Shown: positions 54,136 through 64,000 of the stretch, piece by piece
How the letters are laid out: every line of letters begins with the position of its first letter
Position numbering within the stretch: position 1 is the first letter of the stretch
Origin: Diphasiastrum complanatum
Lineage: Eukaryota; Streptophyta; Lycopodiopsida; Lycopodiales; Lycopodiaceae
Direction: 5' to 3'
Length of the DNA stretch: 64,000 bases
Assembly (NCBI GenBank): GCA_029204225.1
Contig: CM055111.1
Location: forward strand, 29,796,790 to 29,860,789
Notes under the pieces: model-generated
Told to the model about the DNA's origin: nothing
The model's input: only the letters and a program-made list of their open reading frames with translations
Databases searched by the model: none
Position numbers and translations under genes: made by a program

Positions 54136-56706
54136 TCCAAACACCAAGAAGAAGAAAGTGAAGTGTTTCTTCTGTGGCAAGAAGGGATGATAAATTTTAC
54201 AGTTTTTAGGACAATAATGACTGTACTTTACAATCATAGAGAGTTTTTGGTTGCTTAATCAATGAATCTATCAAGTTCTACACATTAGATCTTGATCTAG
54301 ATTCACTACACTTGGATTTAAGCAAGAGCAATGGATCAACAAATCATTTTTTAGTGAGAGCGGACTCACACGTGTGGAGTATTGTCCACTGTACGGCCTG
54401 CACCTGAACAACAAGTACAATGACACTAGATAGCAATCATACATAAAAATCACAAGACAAATGACTAGAAACCTCACAAAAGTGTAGAGTGCAAAAGTCT
54501 CATCATCTTCTTAGCAAAAATGATGATCCTTTTATGGATCAAGTACATCCATGAGTCTGGTACAGTCCAGCAGGCCTTCACACGTGTGAAGAGTGCCACA
54601 TCACTCAGATCTATCCATTTGATCCATCCTTGATCCTTATCCAATAGTTGACCTTTAGAATATGACTAAAGTCCAAAAAGCTAGTCTCCTAGAATATAGG
54701 AATATTCCCTACAAAATAGGATCTAAGGCAAATGGTCAACTCTTATCTTCTAGTACTCTATGAACATCCACTTGCCATGTGGGAGCATTTACTCATGCAC
54801 ATGCAAGGAAAAGCTAATTTGTAGGTGACTAGTCAACTTGACTAAAAACTAGTCATTTCATGTTCACACTAACTAGAATGATACAAAATCAATTTGGATA
54901 TATACAAACATGAAAAGTACATCCTTTCACACGTGGGAACAGGCTCCACACATGTGAAATCAGATCATCAACATATTCTAATGTTTGATCAATATTTACA
55001 TGAACCAATGTCAAGTGAGAAGTGACAATTTTCAACACACTATGCCTCTAATTGCTTTAAGAAGAAAAACCAACTCAAGCAAGCTAATCTCTCCAAAGAG
55101 ATTGAAGAAGATTTTGTTGCAAGTGATGGAGAAGGATCACTCATGGTGTCCAGTTTTTCTTCATCACCTTTCAAGAAAGATGGAGCTTGGTACATAGATA
55201 GTGGAGCTTTTTCACATATGTGATGTTCAAAGGAGTCATTTGACTCAATTGTACCTTACAAAGGACTTAAGAGATCTATTTATCATGAGTGCTCTATAGA
55301 AGGAATTGGCAACATTCCTTTGAAACTTGCTTCTTCAAAAGTTCTTGCACTTTCTATTGTTCTTTTTCATACCAAAACTTACAAAGAACTTGATTAGTGT
55401 GGGAAAGTTGCTTGATAATGGGTGTGATGTAAAGTTCAACTCCAATATTTGCTTTATCAAAAAAAATGATGAGATCCTAGCTGATGGATCCAAATGTGGT
55501 GGAATTTTTAAGTTGAATTCTTATGAGAATGCAAACCTTTGTCAAGTTGCTTTGTTATCTAAGGAGGAGCCGTGGCATAGAAGGTTGGGTCATCCTAACT
55601 TTAAATCTATGGCTTCTATGGTCAAGAAAGTGAAGGCTATTGGTCTTCCAGAATCTCTTTCCAAAGATTTCAAGCCTTGTGAGACTTGTGCTATTGCAAA
55701 ATCACACAGAAAGCCATATCAGAAGTCTTTTATCAAGACTACTCATCCTTTAGAACTTATACACTCGGATGTACATTTTTTCTCTTCTAAAAGTATTGGT
55801 GGTGTAACATGTTTTGTCACCTTTATTGATGACTTTACTAGATATACTTGGTTGTATCTACTTTCTTCAAAGGCTATGGTTTTTTATCACTTTCTAATCT
55901 TCAAAGCTTATGTTGAGAAACAGTTTTCTTTCAAAGTTAAAGCTTTAAGATGTGATGGAGGAGGTGAATACATCTCCAACAAGTTTCATGAATACTGTGA
56001 AGGTGAAGGAATAAGGAGAGAGCTTTCTCCATCTCAAAATGGAGTTGCTGAGAGGAAAAACAAATCTTTATGTGAATGTGCTAAAGCAATTCGAGTTGAA
56101 GCTTCTTTGCCTATTGAATATTGGGGTGAAGCTATAAATTTTGCAAACTATTTGTGCAATAGATTACCTCATAATGCACTTGCTGGAAAATCACCTTTTG
56201 AAGTCTTGTTTAAGAAGAAACCTAAGGTAGATCATCTTAAAATTTTTGGTTGTGCTTGCTTTGTTCATGTGACCTTGGAAACAAGGAAAAGAGATGATCC
56301 TAATTCTATTAAAGAGATCATGGTTGGATATGCATCCAACAAGAAAGCTTACAAAATCTATGTTCCCTCTACCTCAACTACAATTGAAAGTAGGGATGTT
56401 ATATTCCATGAGGATCAAAAATACATTCTTGAAGAGGCCGAGTTCAAAGATTCTCACAAAGATACTCCAATCATCACCCTTGAAGACTATCATGGAGAGA
56501 TGGGGCCAAGAATTGAGGAGGAGTCACCTCGAATCTTTTCACCAAGGAGATCTCAAAGAGAAAGATTTGAGCCTAGGAGGCTTACCTATGAAGATAGAGG
56601 CAAGCAAGTGGAAATCAACTCCACTAATTGTGTTTATTTTATTTCTCATGAGGAGCCAAAGGATGTATATGATGCATCAACTCGAAGGAATGGTAACTTG
56701 CCATGA
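54136..56706 (+). pseudogene. copia nucleocapsid-protease-integrase, interrupted by a solo LTR
   Basis: The knuckle CFFCGKKG is interrupted after codon GGA by the LTR 54188-55037 and resumes HYASNCFKKK. Protease: WYIDSGAFSHM then TGA (CS-KES lost), frame change near 55360, then FIPKLTKNLISVGKLLDNG. Integrase: PWHRRLGHPNFKS, CETCAIAKSHRKP, HSDVHFFSSK, TFIDDFTRYTWLYLL, RCDGGGEY, NGVAERKNKSLCECAK and a full C-terminal half to the PRRSQRERFEPRRL box. It ends at 56704-56706 by a frame change just before RT. The integrase triad is intact. Confidence 0.85.
54188..55037 (-). repeat. Solo copia LTR inside a zinc-knuckle codon run
   Basis: About 850 bp, same family and orientation as the LTR at 30145-30997, with CACACGTGTGG (54367), TTCACACGTGTGAAG (54578) and TTCACACGTGGG (54929). 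The host reads GAAGGGA then CACTATGCC across it with no base lost, but I see no five-base target duplication. No internal sequence remains. Confidence 0.7.
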
Positions 56707-58157
56707 AGGAGGAATATGATGCTTTGATGGCCAACAAAACATGGGAGCTTGTGGATCTTCCATCTAACAAGCACACCATTGGTTGCAAGTGGGTTTTTCG
56801 AGTCAAGTATAATCAAGATGGCACAATCAACAAGTACAAGGCTAGGCTTTGTGCTAAAGATTTTTCTCAAGTTTATAAACTTGATTATAAGGAGACTTTT
56901 GCTCCAGTTGCAAAGATGGTATCGATTAGAATCATAATTTCTGCTGCTTGTTTTTTCAATTGGCAAGTTCTTCAACTAGATGTCTCTAATGCATTTCTAA
57001 ATGGATATCTAGAAGAAGAGATTTTTATAGATCAGCCTATTGGGTTCATCCATGACAAAGACAAAGTTTGCTTGCTCTTCAAAAGTTTATATGGACCAAA
57101 GCAAGCTCCAAGGTCATGGTATTCTAGACTTAACACCTTTCTTGAGTCACTAGGATTTAATCTTGGTAACTATGATCCTTCCTTATATGTCAAGTTTTTT
57201 TATAAAGATATTGTCATCCTTCTTATTTATGTTGATGATATCAATCTGACAGGAAGTTGTATCAAGTTAGTTGAGGAAACCAAGATTGCACTTGGAAAAG
57301 AGTTCAAGATGCAAGATCTTGGAAAAATTCACTACATACTAGGATTAGAGATTAACTTTCTTAAAGATAAAGTTTTTGCATGTCAATCCAAGTATGCTCT
57401 TTAAATGTTAAAAAAGTTCAATATGCTAAATTGTAAGAGTATAGAAACTCCTATGGAGCAAAATGTAAAGGACTCTAACAAAGGTGATGAAAGATCCTTT
57501 GTGGACATCACACTTTTTAGGAGTCTTATAGGCTCCTTAATTTGGCTCACAATAACCAGACCTGACATAAGCTTTAGTGTTCATAAGTTGAGCCAGGCTA
57601 TTCAAAATCCTACAATTTATCATTGGAAAATGGCCCAGAGAGTGCTTGGATATATATATTCAACTTCTGATTTTGCTTTATTGTATAAAAGTGAAGATCT
57701 TTCTATTATTGGTTATTCTGATTCGGATTTTGCAAGTGATAGAGCAGATCGAAAATCTACAAGTGCTTATGTTATAAATCTTGGAGGAAACTTGATATCT
57801 TGGCTTTCCAAAAAGCAAGATACTGTATCACTCTCATCATGTGAAGTTGAGTATAAGGCTACAACAACAAAGGAAGTGCTTTGGATCAAGAGGTTGCTAG
57901 TGGAGCTAAAGATGTGTAACAACATTTCAGCCCAAGCCCTTGCCAACAACCCAATATTCCATGCAAGGAGCAAGCATATCGAAGTTGCACATCACTTCGT
58001 GAGAGAGAAGCTCATTGGAGGTGAAATCTACTTGGAGCACATCAACACATCATTTTGTATTGCTGATATGCTCACCAAACCTTTGAGCAAAAGTTCCTTC
58101 ATCAAGCATAGAGCCAATCTTGGAGTAATACCAAGATCCATGTTCAAGTCAATATAG
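56703..58157 (+). pseudogene. copia reverse transcriptase-RNase H, one stop
   Basis: The RT starts with MKEEYDALMANKTWEL, then CKWVFRVKYNQDG, FSQVYKLDYKETFAPV, QLDVSNAFLNGYLEEE and the catalytic LLIYVDDINLTG. A TAA at 57402-57404 (between KYAL and MLKKF) interrupts it; the same frame goes on. RNase H: YSDSDFASDRADRKSTSAY, SSCEVEYKA, MCNNISAQALA, FCIADMLTKPLS, stop TAG at 58155. The frame just before 56703 differs, so a frameshift separates it from integrase. Same family as 10741-11050. The RNase H box CD-N is changed to MCNN, with the metal-binding Asp lost. Confidence 0.85.
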
Positions 58158-58174
58158 ATTGTTTTTAGGAGGAG

Positions 58175-58840
58175 TGTTGAAATGGAAAAATAATCCATCT
58201 TGACTTCAGGCTTGCTACAAATATTGTACCATGCAAGTATGTTGTTCATAAATGCAAAATGCCAAGTTTGGCCCTGATAGAACTCGAGCTACATGGATAT
58301 GTCATATCTAGAATGATGAGTACAACTTGCATATAGTTTGTAGACATAGAATTAGCAAAATTGTGCTTGTAGAAACTCGTGGCAATTCACATGCATTAAT
58401 TGTAAGTGATCCATAGTGACATTCAAGACATGCACAAAGTGTAATGGACACATGCATGATGATTTGTACATTTCTAGTTAGAACTATCACACTTGGAAAA
58501 AGTTGGTAGAATTTCATGCATGAGAATTGACAAATGTCACATAGACTCTAGATGTCACTTTAGATGTCATTAAATGATGGATGGATGTGGTTCTACCTCG
58601 AGCTACCTCAAACTTCATAAATATGTGTAGCTCTCCTCATATTTGGTGATGAAGAACCAAAGCTTTGTAGCTATCTCATGCCATTTTGGATCCACACATT
58701 TTTTGCTTGTTATCTCTCTATCTTTCTCTCTCTAAGTCGTGTTGAGGCTAATGCTAATACACTGATATCTTGTACGTTTTCTCATTATTGATTCATTGTT
58801 ATCATATTCTGATACCTATCATGCTAGATTGTGGTTACGC
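58175..58840 (+). repeat. copia 3' LTR, right end approximate
   Basis: Starts TGTTGAAATGG right after the polypurine tract TTTTTAGGAGGAG (58162-58174). CT-rich runs near 58705-58735 match the style of other LTRs here. The right end near 58840 is an estimate. No CACACGTGTG palindrome was found in it. Confidence 0.55.
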
Positions 58841-58861
58841 CATATTTTCTGAACTAGATCT

Positions 58862-59400
58862 TGTTAATCAATCTAGAATTAGGTTATTGTGCCAGCAACA
58901 ACAATTTCCATCATCTCAGTGGTTATTCTGATGCAAGCTGGGGAGGAGATGTAGAGAATCGTAAGTCCACATCTGGATTTACATTCTTCTTCAACGACGG
59001 TCCTATCTCATGGAACAGTTGTAAGCAAACCTCTATCGCACTTTCTTCTATAGAAGCAGAATACATTGCTACTTCTCAATCTATTAAGGAAGCGTTCAAG
59101 TTGAAAAAATTATTGTCAAATGTTAATCTGTATCAATACAGTCCTACAATTTTATTCTGTGATAATCAGAGTGTTATTGCCTTATCGGCCAACCCTAGAT
59201 TTCACTCTAGGAGTAAGCACATTGAAATCAGATATCACTATATCAGGGGCAAGGTTCTCAACAAAGAGGTGAGCTTAACATACTGTAGAACGCAGGACAT
59301 GGTTGCAGATATCTTTACGAAAGCATTAAGTGTTAATGCACACAACAAATTTTGTGGATTGCTCAGTTTGAAGATCAAGGATTTCATGAATCCAGATTAA
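58862..59400 (+). pseudogene. copia RNase H fragment, open
   Basis: A 178-codon open stretch with YSDASWGGDVENRKSTSGFTF, SSIEAEYIA, FCDNQSVIALSANPRFHSRSKHIE and TQDMVADIFTKALSVN, ending at TAA 59398. It is a complete copia RNase H, with all acidic residues present, but RT and everything upstream are missing; it begins abruptly at about 58862 next to the LTR. A seven-G tract and the LTR TGTTGGATTT follow. Confidence 0.75.
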
Positions 59401-59764
59401 GGGGGGGTGTTGGATTTATTTCCTCTACTCTTCTACTTCCCATTTTTAATCTGCCTTCATTCATGCTGCATATTTACTCACGTTGTCGTGCAGTCTGCAT
59501 ATTTACATGTAAATTCTCATAGGCGAAGAAAAGGCAAAAAAAGAGACACTGTATTTTTACACGTGATTTGTGATAGGCGAAAAAGACAACACTGTCTCGA
59601 AGGCACCCTATAAATCAATCCTAAGGCATTTCGTTAAAGTGTCGCATTTTTCGCATCTTCACCAACGTTCAGCAAAGGCTGACGTCGCATCCTCTTCACG
59701 CTCATCCCATGCAACTGACTTTACAACGATTGTAGTCGCCCACGATCTCCTACAGACAACACAT
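59401..59764 (+). repeat. Polypurine tract and partial copia LTR
   Basis: GGGGGGG (59401-59407) then TGTTGGATTTATT. It contains 'AGGCGAAGAAAAGG', 'GACACTGTATTTTTACACG' and 'GATAGGCGAAAAAG', matching the tandem units in the LTR at 35015. It is cut near 59764 by the reverse-strand copia. Confidence 0.65.
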
Positions 59765-60360
59765 CCACTATACATTAATGGACTTTCGATCCATTTTATC
59801 ACTTGCAAAATAGGATTCCGAATAGCCAACAATGGTTAGATCTTCATTCTTGTACAACATCATGATTGTACTTGATCTTGAACACCCAATTGCATCCAAT
59901 GATGTGCATGTTAGGTGATGGATCCACTAGGCATCATATTCAATCTTCATGGCCTCATACCACTCCTTGGTATTGAGGGATTCTTGGACATCTTTGGGCC
60001 TCTTAGGCTCGGATCTCTCCCTCATGGATCTTCTAGGAGTGAAAATCCGAGGACTTCCATCTTCAAATCTCGACTCCTCCATATGTTGATTGTCTTCAAT
60101 AACAAAAGGTGATAGATTTTGAGGTTGCTTGATCTCAGCCCCTCCAAGATTGTACTTTTCTTCTTCATGAAAAACTACATCTCTACTTTCAATTACTTTA
60201 GAAGTAGAGAGCATGTAGATTCGATAGGCTTTCTTGTTGGATGAATATCCAACCATTACTCCTTTGCTTGCACAAGGATCATCCTTCTTTCTCGTTTCCA
60301 AGGGAATATGGACAAAGCAAATGCATCCAAATACTCTAAGTGATCAACCTTAGATTTCTT
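59765..60360 (-). pseudogene. copia integrase C-terminus fused across an RT deletion to RNase H
   Basis: Reads leftwards: METRKKDDPCASKGVMVGYS, SRDVVFHEEEKY, PRRSMRERSEPKRP, EWYEAMKIEYDA, a stop and IIGCNWVFKIKYNHD, which is the start of RT. Immediately after this, around 59850, the frame is MLYKNEDLTIVGYSESYFASD, an RNase H box. More than 500 bp of RT are missing between the two. The edge at 59765 is where the LTR of another element begins. Confidence 0.75.
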
Positions 60361-61835
60361 CAAATAAAGTGCTCTATATGGTGACTTTCCTTCAAGTGCA
60401 ACATGAGGGAGTCGATTGCAAAGATAGTTTGAACAATTGATGACCTCACTCCAAAAGTCTTTTGGCAAGGATGCCTCAATTCTAATGGTTTTGGCACATT
60501 CACACAAGGTTCTATTCTTTCTTTCAGCCACCCCATTTGAGATGGTGTATATGCACAAGAAAACTCCCTTTTAATGCCTTCAAGCTCACAATAATCATGA
60601 AATTTATTGGAAGTGTGCTCACCACCTCCATCACTTCTAAGAATCTTGATTTTGTATGAAAATTGCTTTTCAACTAGAACTTTGAACTTTAGGAAATAGT
60701 CAAACACCATAGACTTTGAAGCTAGAAGATATAACCAAGTAAATCTTGTGAAATCATCAATGAAAGTTACAAAACAAGTACCACCATTGCTCTTTGTAGA
60801 TGAGAAGTGCACATCCAAGTGTATGATCTCCAATGGATGTGTAGTCTTGATAGATGATTTTGAAAAAGGCTTCTTATGAGACTTAGATATGGCACAAGCC
60901 TCACATGGCTTGAGATTCTTGGAGATAAGATTAGGCAAGCCAATAGCTTTGGCTTTCTTGACCATGGAAATCATAGAATTATAGTTAGGATGTCCCAACT
61001 TTCTATGCCATAGTTCCTCCAAAGATATATGAGAAGCAAAAGCACCATCACAAGAGTTAGCATACTCTTTGGGATCAAGCTTGTAGGTTACACCATATCT
61101 AGACCCAAATGCAAGGATCTCATCATGCTTCTTGATTGTACATGTATCAACATTGAAATTCACATCTAGTCCACTATCAAACAATTGCCCAACACTAATA
61201 AGATTTTTTGTTAACTTATGAACAAAAAGTAGTTTAGACAGAGAAAGAACTTTTGATGATGAAAGCTTTAAGGGAATGGTCCCTATGCCTTCAATAGCAC
61301 ACTCATGATCATTTGCTGTGTAGATGGACTTCTTGGCTCCTTCATAAGGTGACATGGATGAAAAAGAATGCTTGGAGCTACACATATGTGAGGAAGCTCC
61401 ATTGTCGATGTACCACAAACCATCCTTCTTGAAAGGTGATGAAGAAAAACTCGAGACCATAAGAGATCCCTCTCCATCACTTGCATGAGCATCTTCCTTG
61501 TCTTCATTGGAAATGTTGGCTTGCTTGAATTGACTCTTCTTCTTGAAGCAATTGGTGGCATAATGCCCCTTCTTGCCACAAAAGAAACACTTGATGTTTT
61601 TCTTCTTCTTCTTGGATGTGGAAACTTGAGAGGACTCATCCTCTTCTCCTTTCTCCTTGGAAATAAGATTGTTCTTGCTTGAAGAGGATTGGTGTTGATT
61701 ATTACTTCTTGTCTTGTGCTTGTCTTTGGTAAAGAGGGCTTTACCATCAATGTTGAGAGACAGTCTCTCCATTTTCAAGAGTTTATACTCTTGTCTTGAT
61801 TCTTCAGAAACGAGCACACTTTGGAGTGCTTCCAA
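60361..61835 (-). pseudogene. copia gag end-protease-integrase
   Basis: A 491-codon frame with one late frame change. Contents: knuckle CFFCGKKGHYATNC, protease LWYIDNGASSHM, in which the catalytic D-S-G has become D-N-G (codon at 61401-61403), HKLTKNLISVGQLFDSG, integrase LWHRKLGHPNYNSM, CEACAISKSHKKP, HLDVHFSSTKS, TFIDDFTRFTWLYLL and RSDGGGEH. After AYTPSQMG (near 60540) the frame shifts to NGVAERKNRTLCECAK. It looks recently active but for the protease change and a frameshift. It is close to cop-D, of which it is a more complete relative. Confidence 0.85.
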
Positions 61836-62354
61836 ACTTGGTAGCTCCTCCTTAATGGCATAACTCTAAACAAGGTTGTCATATTCCTCCTTTAACCCTG
61901 TAAGTATGACTTGAACAAGTTCATTTTGGTTGATGAAGTCTCCTATGCATGACAATTCTCTATGGAGGTCTTTAACTCTCATTACATAAGCTGAAGCACA
62001 TTCATCACTTCTCTGTACACTTTGAAAAATTTGGTTTCTTAGTGTTAGAAGTCTAGAAGTATTCTTTGCCTCATAGATGGACTTGAGAGTATCCCAAGCA
62101 TCTTTGGCATAAGTACAAGAACCAATTTCTCTTAAGATGAGACATTCATCTTAATATAATGTAGAGCCATCCTAGCTCTCTTTTTGTACTTTGGAATTTC
62201 TTGAGGAATTTGTGGTTCTTCTTCAATACCAAGTACAATATCCATCACATCTTGTAGTATTAAGACAGATTCCATCCTAACCTTCCAAATTGAGTAATTG
62301 GAGGTTGACAATCTTTCACTTGCTTCTAATAGAAAGACACCCATTGAAGTCATA
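61836..62354 (-). pseudogene. copia gag N-terminal half
   Basis: The start ATG is at 62354-62352 (MTSMGVFLLEASERL). Capsid: NYSIWKVRMESVLILQDVMD, YKKRARMALHYIKMN, then a frame change near 62130, REIGSCTYAKDAWDTLKSIYEAKNTS, LVQVILTGLKEEYDNL and a stop at a Q codon near 61865 (reads NLV-stop-SYAIKEEL). No LTR or primer-binding site is visible upstream; coiled-coil-coding plus-strand sequence follows instead, so the element's 5' end is lost. Confidence 0.8.
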
Positions 62355-62469
62355 AAGAATGATGGAAATAAAAAAAGATGGATGAAAAAATTGCTTATCT
62401 TCTCACTATAGGAACCAATCAAGGACAAAAAACCAAATTCTATGTAAGACAAAGCAAACACCCCATCAA

Positions 62470-63918
62470 CAACCGCCACTTCTTCTTTCGTGCAACCCCC
62501 CACTCCAATTTCTGTTGTCGCTACCTCTCTTCCTATTCCATCCACATCTGTTTCTGTCTCCATCCCCATTTCTTCTATTGATACCACTCCTATTTCTCTT
62601 CCAGTATCCACTACTCCATCCATCACCATCGCATCTTCCATCGCTCCTGTCGCCACCGTTGTTTCCATTCCATTAAATCCTTCTGATTCACAATTGTCCC
62701 CCGACACTCTGGCATGGATGCAAGTTATCAATTTTTCACCCCCACGCCAGACACTTTCTGCTCCATCCTCACCTTCTTCCGTACTCCACACCACCCTCCA
62801 GTTTCCCTCTGTTCCTCCCATCCTCACGTTTGGACAAACCGTCCTCACCCCTGTTTCCACAGTTATTTCTCAAACCCCACCCACTTTGCCAACAAAGGTT
62901 GTCGAGGGCAACCAACCGCAGTGTTTGTACCATCGCCAGATTGGAGTGATCCTATTGCCCCAGATGGCATCAGGTCCAATGAGAACCTGATAGAAGATAA
63001 TGACGACGAGATTTCACAAGTCGTCGGAGCCGATACAACACAAGCCCCTGCTAGTGCCAATGTACCGACTGCTTCCACAGATCTAACGATGGCATACCAA
63101 ACTCTGGGGAAATACATCCTGGATGCGGTAGTAGCCAAAGCTATTTTGGAAAGCACGGTACTACATTTGGCGACAAGTAATACACAGCTGTGAGCAGACC
63201 TCACCAAGCTGCAACAAGAGCTGATTTTGGCTCAGCAACACGAACAAGCAGGGCACCAGGAGATTGCCAAACTGCAGGAGAAGGAGGAGGACCTCAACAA
63301 ATATATCCATAGCCTCTCCAACATGCTAATTGAGGCCTCCACGAAGGTGCGGGAGCTTCAAGCTGAAGCGTCCCAACGGCTTGCCCCCATCCAGGCACAG
63401 CTTACCCTTTTGGAAGCAGAGAATACGTGCCTGGGGACGAAGGTCAAAGCCCTACAAGATGAAAAGCTCGTCTGGTTAGCACAACTTGCATCGGACTCAA
63501 GGCCGCTTTCTCAATCATAGATAAATCTTCTACACGTCAGGTGCAGATTTATAGCCAAACCTTAAACAGCTACCAGGCAGAGTTCAACAAGTATCGGGCA
63601 AGCGCAACTCATGAGCTCGCCCAGACCAAGCAAGCCCTCAAGGCGTGCCAAAAATTCATGGACGTGAAGGCCCACCCCAACCCCGTGGTAATTCCACCGC
63701 CACCTAATTTTGACGCTGCACAAGCTAGTACCAGCCAAGATCAGAGCCTACATGCAGCAGGGGAATCTCAACCAGATCAAGGGTCCGAAGGCCAAGACCA
63801 AGGGCAGATTGATGCGGCTGTTGAGATGCGAGACCAAGGCCAAGGCGCAACCACCAGCCAAAGCCAAGCCACATCATCTAGAGGTTCGCGTACGATATTT
63901 GCCAACCGGGCCTTCTGA
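62470..63918 (+). pseudogene. Unrecognised Ser/Thr/Pro-rich and coiled-coil protein, frameshifted
   Basis: One coding region in pieces. 62490-62880: Ser/Thr/Pro-rich (IPISSIDTTPISLPVSTTP and similar). Then 62890-63190 in another frame: acidic (LIEDNDDEISQVVGADT). Then TGA at 63191-63193 and 63227-63490 in the same frame: heptad-like coiled coil (LQEKEEDLNKYIHSLSNML, VRELQAEASQRLAPIQAQL, LLEAENTCLGTKVKALQDE). A frameshift near 63490 leads to 63541-63918: QTLNSYQAEFNKYRASATHE and a Gln/Gly-rich, proline-containing tail to TGA at 63916. I recognise no family. An extra ORF of a Tat-like gypsy element, which can encode coiled coils, is possible. Confidence 0.45.
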
Positions 63919-64000
63919 AGACCAAAGTCCGTGGAGGAGAAAATCAATGAATTTTTATCAAAGTATCTCCACGAGTCATCAAGAGGCAGCTGGCAGAAAT
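63919..64000. other. Window edge, nothing recognisable
   Basis: 82 bp after the coiled-coil frame. The stop TGA is at 63916-63918. It looks GC-richer than the centre and may continue the same element. Confidence 0.35.

Noticed and set aside
62132-62860. A 242-codon reverse-strand frame upstream of the copia gag start
   Set aside because: Only the last 74 or so codons (from the MTSMG Met at 62354) are gag. The rest is antisense to the Ser/Thr/Pro-rich plus-strand coding region and has no meaning.

Overview
The window is plant nuclear DNA made almost entirely of retrotransposons; I see no host gene, tRNA or rRNA. The evidence is many Ty1/copia gag-pol relics, several with a primer-binding site matching the plant initiator tRNA-Met (TGGTATCAGAGCC), Ty3/gypsy relics, and AT-rich sequence. 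The species cannot be named. The nested young insertions suggest a large, repeat-rich plant genome.

Layout. 1-13.5 kb: a mosaic of broken copia and gypsy pieces on both strands, including a hairpin-rich MITE-like insertion (8692-9050). 13.3-19.2 kb: a gypsy-like element with only a gag relic between a partial 5' LTR and an 822-bp 3' LTR. 19.2-26.3 kb: the 3' half of an old copia element (called cop-B) interrupted by a very young copia-like element (cop-A, 19641-25337, two 860-bp LTRs that look identical, TSD CTTAA). 26.3-31.0 kb: the end of a reverse-transcriptase gene, a perfect (TC)95 tract, and a reverse-strand copia fragment with an open gag. 31.0-37.3 kb: a decayed near-complete copia element and relics. 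37.3-50.3 kb: the 5' half of cop-B on the reverse strand, with two complete elements nested in its leader: cop-D (39292-44286) and cop-E (44564-49368, TSD TACCA). 50.3-53.5 kb: the main part of the reverse-transcriptase gene, neither copia nor gypsy. 54.0-62.4 kb: three more copia relics and a solo LTR. 62.5-63.9 kb: an unrecognised coiled-coil coding region.

Most interesting results. (1) cop-A and cop-D have lost RT and RNase H but keep long open frames that share an unrecognised protein module, twice in tandem in cop-A and once in cop-D, plus the same last residues. (2) cop-B was inserted in the reverse-transcriptase gene. Its two ends carry the same target duplication (CGTAT), and the interrupted gene reads on in frame from one flank to the other, yet the halves lie 24 kb apart on opposite strands; a later inversion of about 18 kb (or an assembly error) explains this. 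(3) The LTRs of several copia families share the palindrome CACACGTGTG. cop-E has a whole pol but no gag, while cop-D has gag and no RT, so the families look complementary; that they help each other is my inference.

Nearly all the pol genes are broken by stops and frameshifts. The frames closest to intact are those of cop-A (22522-24360), cop-D (40985-43345), cop-E (one stop) and the reverse-strand gag (28630-29574).
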